Position numbers and translations under genes: made by a program. This document shows positions 63,529 through 64,000 of a stretch of DNA of 64,000 nt, in pieces; positions within the stretch are counted from its first letter, which is position 1; every line of letters starts with the position of its first letter. The stretch lies in NCBI RefSeq assembly GCF_007859195.1, contig NZ_VOHL01000001.1, positions 124,001 through 188,000 on the forward strand, read 5' to 3'. Source of the stretch: Streptococcus cuniculipharyngis. GTDB lineage: Bacteria; Bacillota; Bacilli; Lactobacillales; Streptococcaceae. The notes under the pieces were generated by a model. It saw only the letters and a program-made list of their open reading frames with translations, was not told the origin of the DNA and made no database searches.

Positions 63529-64000
63529 TGGAAATAACCCTTTCATAGATGGCCTGAGCAATAGCTGGTTTTGAGGTCAAGGTCTGATAACCTTCTGCTG
63601 AGACCAGGTAGGCTTGGTGTTGATCTTGCTTGATTTGGTAAAGATCATTAGCGACAATGAGGTCAGCTTGATTTTTGTGTAAGCTTGTTCGAGCAACTTG
63701 TAGTAATTGTTCTTTGGGCACGTTAACCAAGAGTTTAAAACCAATTAAGCGAATGTCAGGGTTCCATTTTTTCACCAGACTAATCAGTTTAGGTGTTTTC
63801 TTCAAAAAAAGCACCTGGTAGTCGGAAGAAGATGAAATTTTTCCTTGATGATTATGACGTTTCAAAAGTTGCGAGAGGTCCTTGCTGGCCATGACGTCTT
63901 CTAAGTCTGTCATGTAGACAGGACTGTAATCTGAAACTGCCATGCTATGAATAAAAACCTGATGATCTTTGACCAAGTGCTCTAGAACGTTTTGAAGAGA
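63494..64000 (-). CDS. coaB: Phosphopantothenate-cysteine ligase, C-terminal part (runs off window)
   Basis: The open frame reaches the right edge, so the N-terminus is outside. The visible 169 codons include HSMAVSDYSPVYM, LLKKTPKLISLVKKWNPD-type (KTPKLISLVKKW), LIGFKLLVN, ADLIVANDL and the end KPAIAQAIYERV, as in CoaB. It ligates cysteine to 4'-phosphopantothenate, the step before CoaC. Confidence 0.9.
   Translation of the reverse strand, partial: SLQNVLEHLVKDHQVFIHSMAVSDYSPVYMTDLEDVMASKDLSQLLKRHNHQGKISSSSDYQVLFLKKTPKLISLVKKWNPDIRLIGFKLLVNVPKEQLLQVARTSLHKNQADLIVANDLYQIKQDQHQAYLVSAEGYQTLTSKPAIAQAIYERVISNDKNHPPRCQR

Overview
The window is a Streptococcus chromosome segment, probably of the S. 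suis / pyogenic-type group; the species is inferred from gene content and order and was not tested. Conserved housekeeping blocks flank about 44 kb of accessory DNA.

Left core (1-9.4 kb): mvaA (partial) and mvaS on the minus strand; then thyA, a YdeI-like gene, folA, a small membrane gene, clpX and ysxC; mmuP-mmuM; and the L10 leader with rplJ-rplL. Right core (53.1-64 kb): apbE on the minus strand; then tdk-prfA-prmC-ywlC-GNAT-glyA-NA37-lysozyme-like; then pgm and panT-coaC-coaB on the minus strand. Apart from uncertain starts these genes are intact, so the many broken genes between them look like real decay and not poor sequence.

Mobile-element remnant (about 9.2-22.9 kb): it starts at the 3' end of rplL, a known integration site of streptococcal Tn5252-family ICEs. 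It holds a decayed conjugation-type wall hydrolase, an AbiE pair (antitoxin intact, toxin frameshifted), small ICE-type coiled-coil genes, an intact PezAT pair, an intact three-gene ABC-3C-type defence locus, and broken mobilisation genes (mobC, relaxase).

Redox/hydrolase island (about 22.9-39.7 kb): aldo/keto reductases, SDRs, a CMD protein, a cupin, flavodoxins, alpha/beta hydrolases, two TMEM175-like channels and one LysR regulator. Several families occur as one intact and one broken copy. Five promoters carry the same palindrome, GTATTCA-N5-TGAATACT, at an identical distance from -35 and -10. One lies in front of the divergent lysR, which suggests a LysR regulon covering the whole island.

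Blp-type bacteriocin locus (about 39.7-52.5 kb): a LytTR protein, response regulator, histidine kinase, pheromone gene, C39 peptidase ABC exporter and accessory protein; at least nine double-glycine bacteriocin genes or relics with small membrane (immunity-like) genes; and a sortase-anchored CXXC thioredoxin-like protein. Most promoters have two 11-bp direct repeats 21 bp apart, placed about 30 nt before the -10. The pheromone gene has a perfect 59-bp tandem duplication that shifts its frame just after the start of the mature peptide, so quorum sensing is probably off or switchable. Every bacteriocin with a complete mature part has two cysteines, matching the co-regulated thioredoxin-like protein.
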